Source: an uncultured Clostridia bacterium (GTDB taxonomy: Bacteria; Bacillota; Clostridia; Oscillospirales; Oscillospiraceae). Taken from it: 63,397 nucleotides of DNA. Each line of letters starts with the position of its first letter. The stretch's first letter is position 1. Position numbers and translations under genes: made by a program. The stretch is taken from NCBI GenBank assembly GCA_947649615.1, contig CANSSG010000015.1, positions 1-63,397 on the forward strand, in the 5' to 3' direction. Of the stretch, positions 61,557 through 63,397 are shown in pieces. Under the pieces are notes generated by a model that did no database searches, was not told the DNA's origin, and saw only the letters and a program-made list of their open reading frames with translations.

Positions 61557-62666
61557 TTATCCCTCCTCTTCCGCAGGGGCGTCCGGGGCCGGTTCTGCCG
61601 CAGCTTCCTCATGCTTGTGGTGGTCGTGGGGGTAGCGGGCGATGCGGGCCACGGTGTAGGCCGTGCCAATCAGCGCCGCTACGGATAAAATCACCTTCAA
61701 ATACCCGCTGGTAACAAGCATCACCGCGCACAGCCCCAGCACGGTGGCTACCAAATATAGGGTGGCTACCGCCTGCTTCTGGTTCATGCCCATGTCGATA
61801 AGCTTGTGGTGGGTATGGCTGCGGTCGGCCTTCATGGGGTTCTGGCCCTTCATGATCCGGCGGGTGAAGGCGGACACGGTGTCAAAGATGGGGAAGCCCA
61901 GGATGATAAACGGCACTACGAAGGAAATAACCGCGTACAGCTTGAACAGGCCCGTCACCGAGACCGTGGCCAGCACAAACCCCAAAAAGGTGGCCCCCGT
62001 GTCGCCCATGAAAATTTTGGCGGGGTTGCGGTTGTAGGGGATAAAGCCGATGCAACCTCCCACCAGGGCCGCGCAGATAACACCCATGCCCATATCCCCC
62101 ATCAGCAGGGCGATAATCAGCATGGTCAGAGCCGCGATGGTGGACACGCCGTCCGCCAGGCCGTCCAGGCCGTCAATGAGGTTGACGGAGTTGGTTACCG
62201 CCACAATCCAGACCACGGTGATAGGCACCGCCATGATGCCGAAGTCCCAATAGTGGTCTCCGAAAGGCAGGGGGTTGGCAATCATCTCAATGAGGACGCC
62301 GTGCCACACGGCAATAAGGGCCGCTACGATCTGCAAAATGAACTTGATGCCTGCCCCCAGCGGGTGGGAGTCATCCACTACGCCTACGGCCACGATGATA
62401 CACCCGCCCAGGAGGATGCCCCGAAGCTGCCGGTTCACGTCCGCAAACAGCAGCACAGCAACCACAAATCCAATAAAAATCGCCAGCCCGCCTAGACGGG
62501 GGATGGGGTGGTCGTGCATCCTCCGCTTGTCCTTCGGCACGTCCACCGCGCCGATCTTCACCGCCAGCCACTTTACCAGCGGCGTCAGGCAGAAGCTCAG
62601 GATCAGGGAAACCCCCAGGGACAAAATCACCGGCATAACGCTTGTCCGGTCAAAAAATCCATTCAT
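61557..62666 (-). CDS. tagO: Undecaprenyl-phosphate N-acetylglucosaminyl 1-phosphate transferase (TagO/WecA family)
   Basis: A 369-residue integral membrane enzyme with about 11 helices that starts lipid-linked glycan synthesis. Motifs: PIPRLGGLAIF near 56, VGVVDD near 96, NLIDGLDGLADG near 166, FMGDTGATFLG near 222 and the HTHHKLI box near 285. The C-terminal tail (HDHHKHEEAAAEPAPDAP) is His-, Glu- and Pro-rich and cytoplasmic. It is followed directly by wecB. It could prime both the wall polymer and the flippase-dependent glycan. Confidence 0.92.
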   Translation of the reverse strand: MNGFFDRTSVMPVILSLGVSLILSFCLTPLVKWLAVKIGAVDVPKDKRRMHDHPIPRLGGLAIFIGFVVAVLLFADVNRQLRGILLGGCIIVAVGVVDDSHPLGAGIKFILQIVAALIAVWHGVLIEMIANPLPFGDHYWDFGIMAVPITVVWIVAVTNSVNLIDGLDGLADGVSTIAALTMLIIALLMGDMGMGVICAALVGGCIGFIPYNRNPAKIFMGDTGATFLGFVLATVSVTGLFKLYAVISFVVPFIILGFPIFDTVSAFTRRIMKGQNPMKADRSHTHHKLIDMGMNQKQAVATLYLVATVLGLCAVMLVTSGYLKVILSVAALIGTAYTVARIARYPHDHHKHEEAAAEPAPDAPAEEEG

Positions 62667-62684
62667 TTCTTTGCCTGCCTCCGG

Positions 62685-63397
62685 TTATCTGGCAACGAAG
62701 CCAAGCTTTTTGTAGACCTTCCGCAAGGTCTTTTCCGCCGCATAGGACGCCTTTTCGGCCCCGGCGCGGTAGACGCTCTCCAGATAGGCCTTGTCCGAGA
62801 GAATGCGGCGGGCTTCCTCCTGAATGGGGCGCACCATCTCTACAACGGCTTCCCCTACGGCGGGCTTGAATTTGCCGTAGCCCATGCCGTCAAACTCCTG
62901 CTCGATTTCCTCAAAGGCCTTGCCGGTGGCGGCGGCATAAATGTTCATCAGGTTGGCTACGCCGGGCTTATTCTCCGGGTCGTAGCGGACGCATCGCTCG
63001 GTATCGCTGTCGGTGATGGCCCGCTTGAACTGCTTCATGATGGCGTCGGGGCTGTCCATGAGGGTCACTCGCCCGGTGTCGTTATTTTCGCTCTTGCTCA
63101 TTTTGGCGGAAGGGTTGGTCAGGCTCATGATCCTGGCCCCTACCTTGGGGATATATGGCTCGGGCATTTTGAACACTTCGCCGTACACGCCGTTGAACCG
63201 CTGGACGATATTCCGGGCAAGCTCCACATGCTGCTTCTGATCCTCGCCTACGGGGACGACGTCCGGCTGATAGAGCAGGATGTCCGCCGCCATCAGGCTG
63301 GGGTAGGTGAAAAGCCCGCCGTTGATGTTATCCGCGTTCTTGGCGGACTTGTCCTTGAACTGGGTCATGCGGGAAAGCTCGCCGAACATGGCGTAGC
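62685..63397 (-). CDS. trpS: Tryptophanyl-tRNA synthetase, C-terminal part
   Basis: The last 236 or so residues of TrpRS; the 5' part lies beyond the right edge. The KMSKS loop (AKMSKSENN) that binds ATP and tRNA is present, as are GGLFTYPSLMAADILLY and PVGEDQKQHVELARN from the Rossmann core. It charges tRNA-Trp. The tagO-like gene starts 18 bp after it, so trpS, tagO and wecB may share a transcript. Confidence 0.96.
   Translation of the reverse strand, partial: YAMFGELSRMTQFKDKSAKNADNINGGLFTYPSLMAADILLYQPDVVPVGEDQKQHVELARNIVQRFNGVYGEVFKMPEPYIPKVGARIMSLTNPSAKMSKSENNDTGRVTLMDSPDAIMKQFKRAITDSDTERCVRYDPENKPGVANLMNIYAAATGKAFEEIEQEFDGMGYGKFKPAVGEAVVEMVRPIQEEARRILSDKAYLESVYRAGAEKASYAAEKTLRKVYKKLGFVAR

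Overview
The window is a high-GC segment of a Bacillota chromosome. The gene set (NifJ start, HPr with Ser46, LytTR with a DUF3021-type partner, RbgA, TmcAL beside AckA, the Firmicutes subtype of tryptophanase, a short SRP RNA, no outer-membrane genes) points to an anaerobic gut Oscillospiraceae-type clostridium. That placement is inference from protein style; there is no rRNA here to confirm it. I saw no tRNA or rRNA genes, insertion sequences, CRISPR arrays or prophage.

Layout. 1-4.2 kb: 5' end of nifJ, then a comM-like ATPase convergent with dnaX. 4.2-4.4 kb: SRP RNA gene with its own promoter and terminator. 4.6-9.5 kb: a compact type IV pilus-like operon on the minus strand (transglutaminase lipoprotein, PilC-like protein, four small pilin-like proteins, PilT-like ATPase). 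9.5-36 kb: mostly housekeeping genes: a sugar-nucleotide reductase and PAP2 phosphatase pair, LytTR/DUF3021, tryptophanase, thrC-yraN-rnhB-rbgA-lepB, ptsH-ptsI, ackA, tmcAL, tsaE-tsaB-upp, a large hybrid histidine kinase, topA, dprA and an RNA methyltransferase. 36.5-42.5 kb: a first surface-polysaccharide cluster. 42.6-43.7 kb: a tyrosine recombinase gene and a 310-bp invertible segment. 43.8-59.5 kb: a second, larger exopolysaccharide operon with a Gram-positive Pel-type core (pelD, pelE, pelA-like, pelF, pelG) followed by two glycosyltransferases, a GT-C-like membrane protein, a DUF4832-type protein and a flippase. 59.6-63.4 kb: LolA-like protein, wecB, tagO-like gene and the 3' part of trpS.

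The main result is the junction at 42.5-43.85 kb. The recombinase gene ends inside the left arm of a 27-bp perfect inverted repeat (43423-43449 and 43706-43732). The enclosed DNA carries a good sigma-A-type promoter (TTGCAT, 17 bp, TATAAT) that now points away from the pel operon, and a terminator that faces it. Inversion would turn the promoter towards the pel operon, about 150 nt before its first start codon, and would disable the terminator. This looks like a phase-variation switch for a Pel-like exopolysaccharide, captured in the OFF state. The first protein of the operon is a PelD-like receptor that keeps an RxxD c-di-GMP I-site, so production may be controlled twice: by DNA inversion and by c-di-GMP. 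It also carries an N-terminal epimerase domain whose catalytic Tyr and Lys are gone.

A second unexplained item is a 166-bp intergenic element present twice in opposite orientation (666-831 and 31362-31527), with a 44-bp core identical in both copies and several small hairpins.
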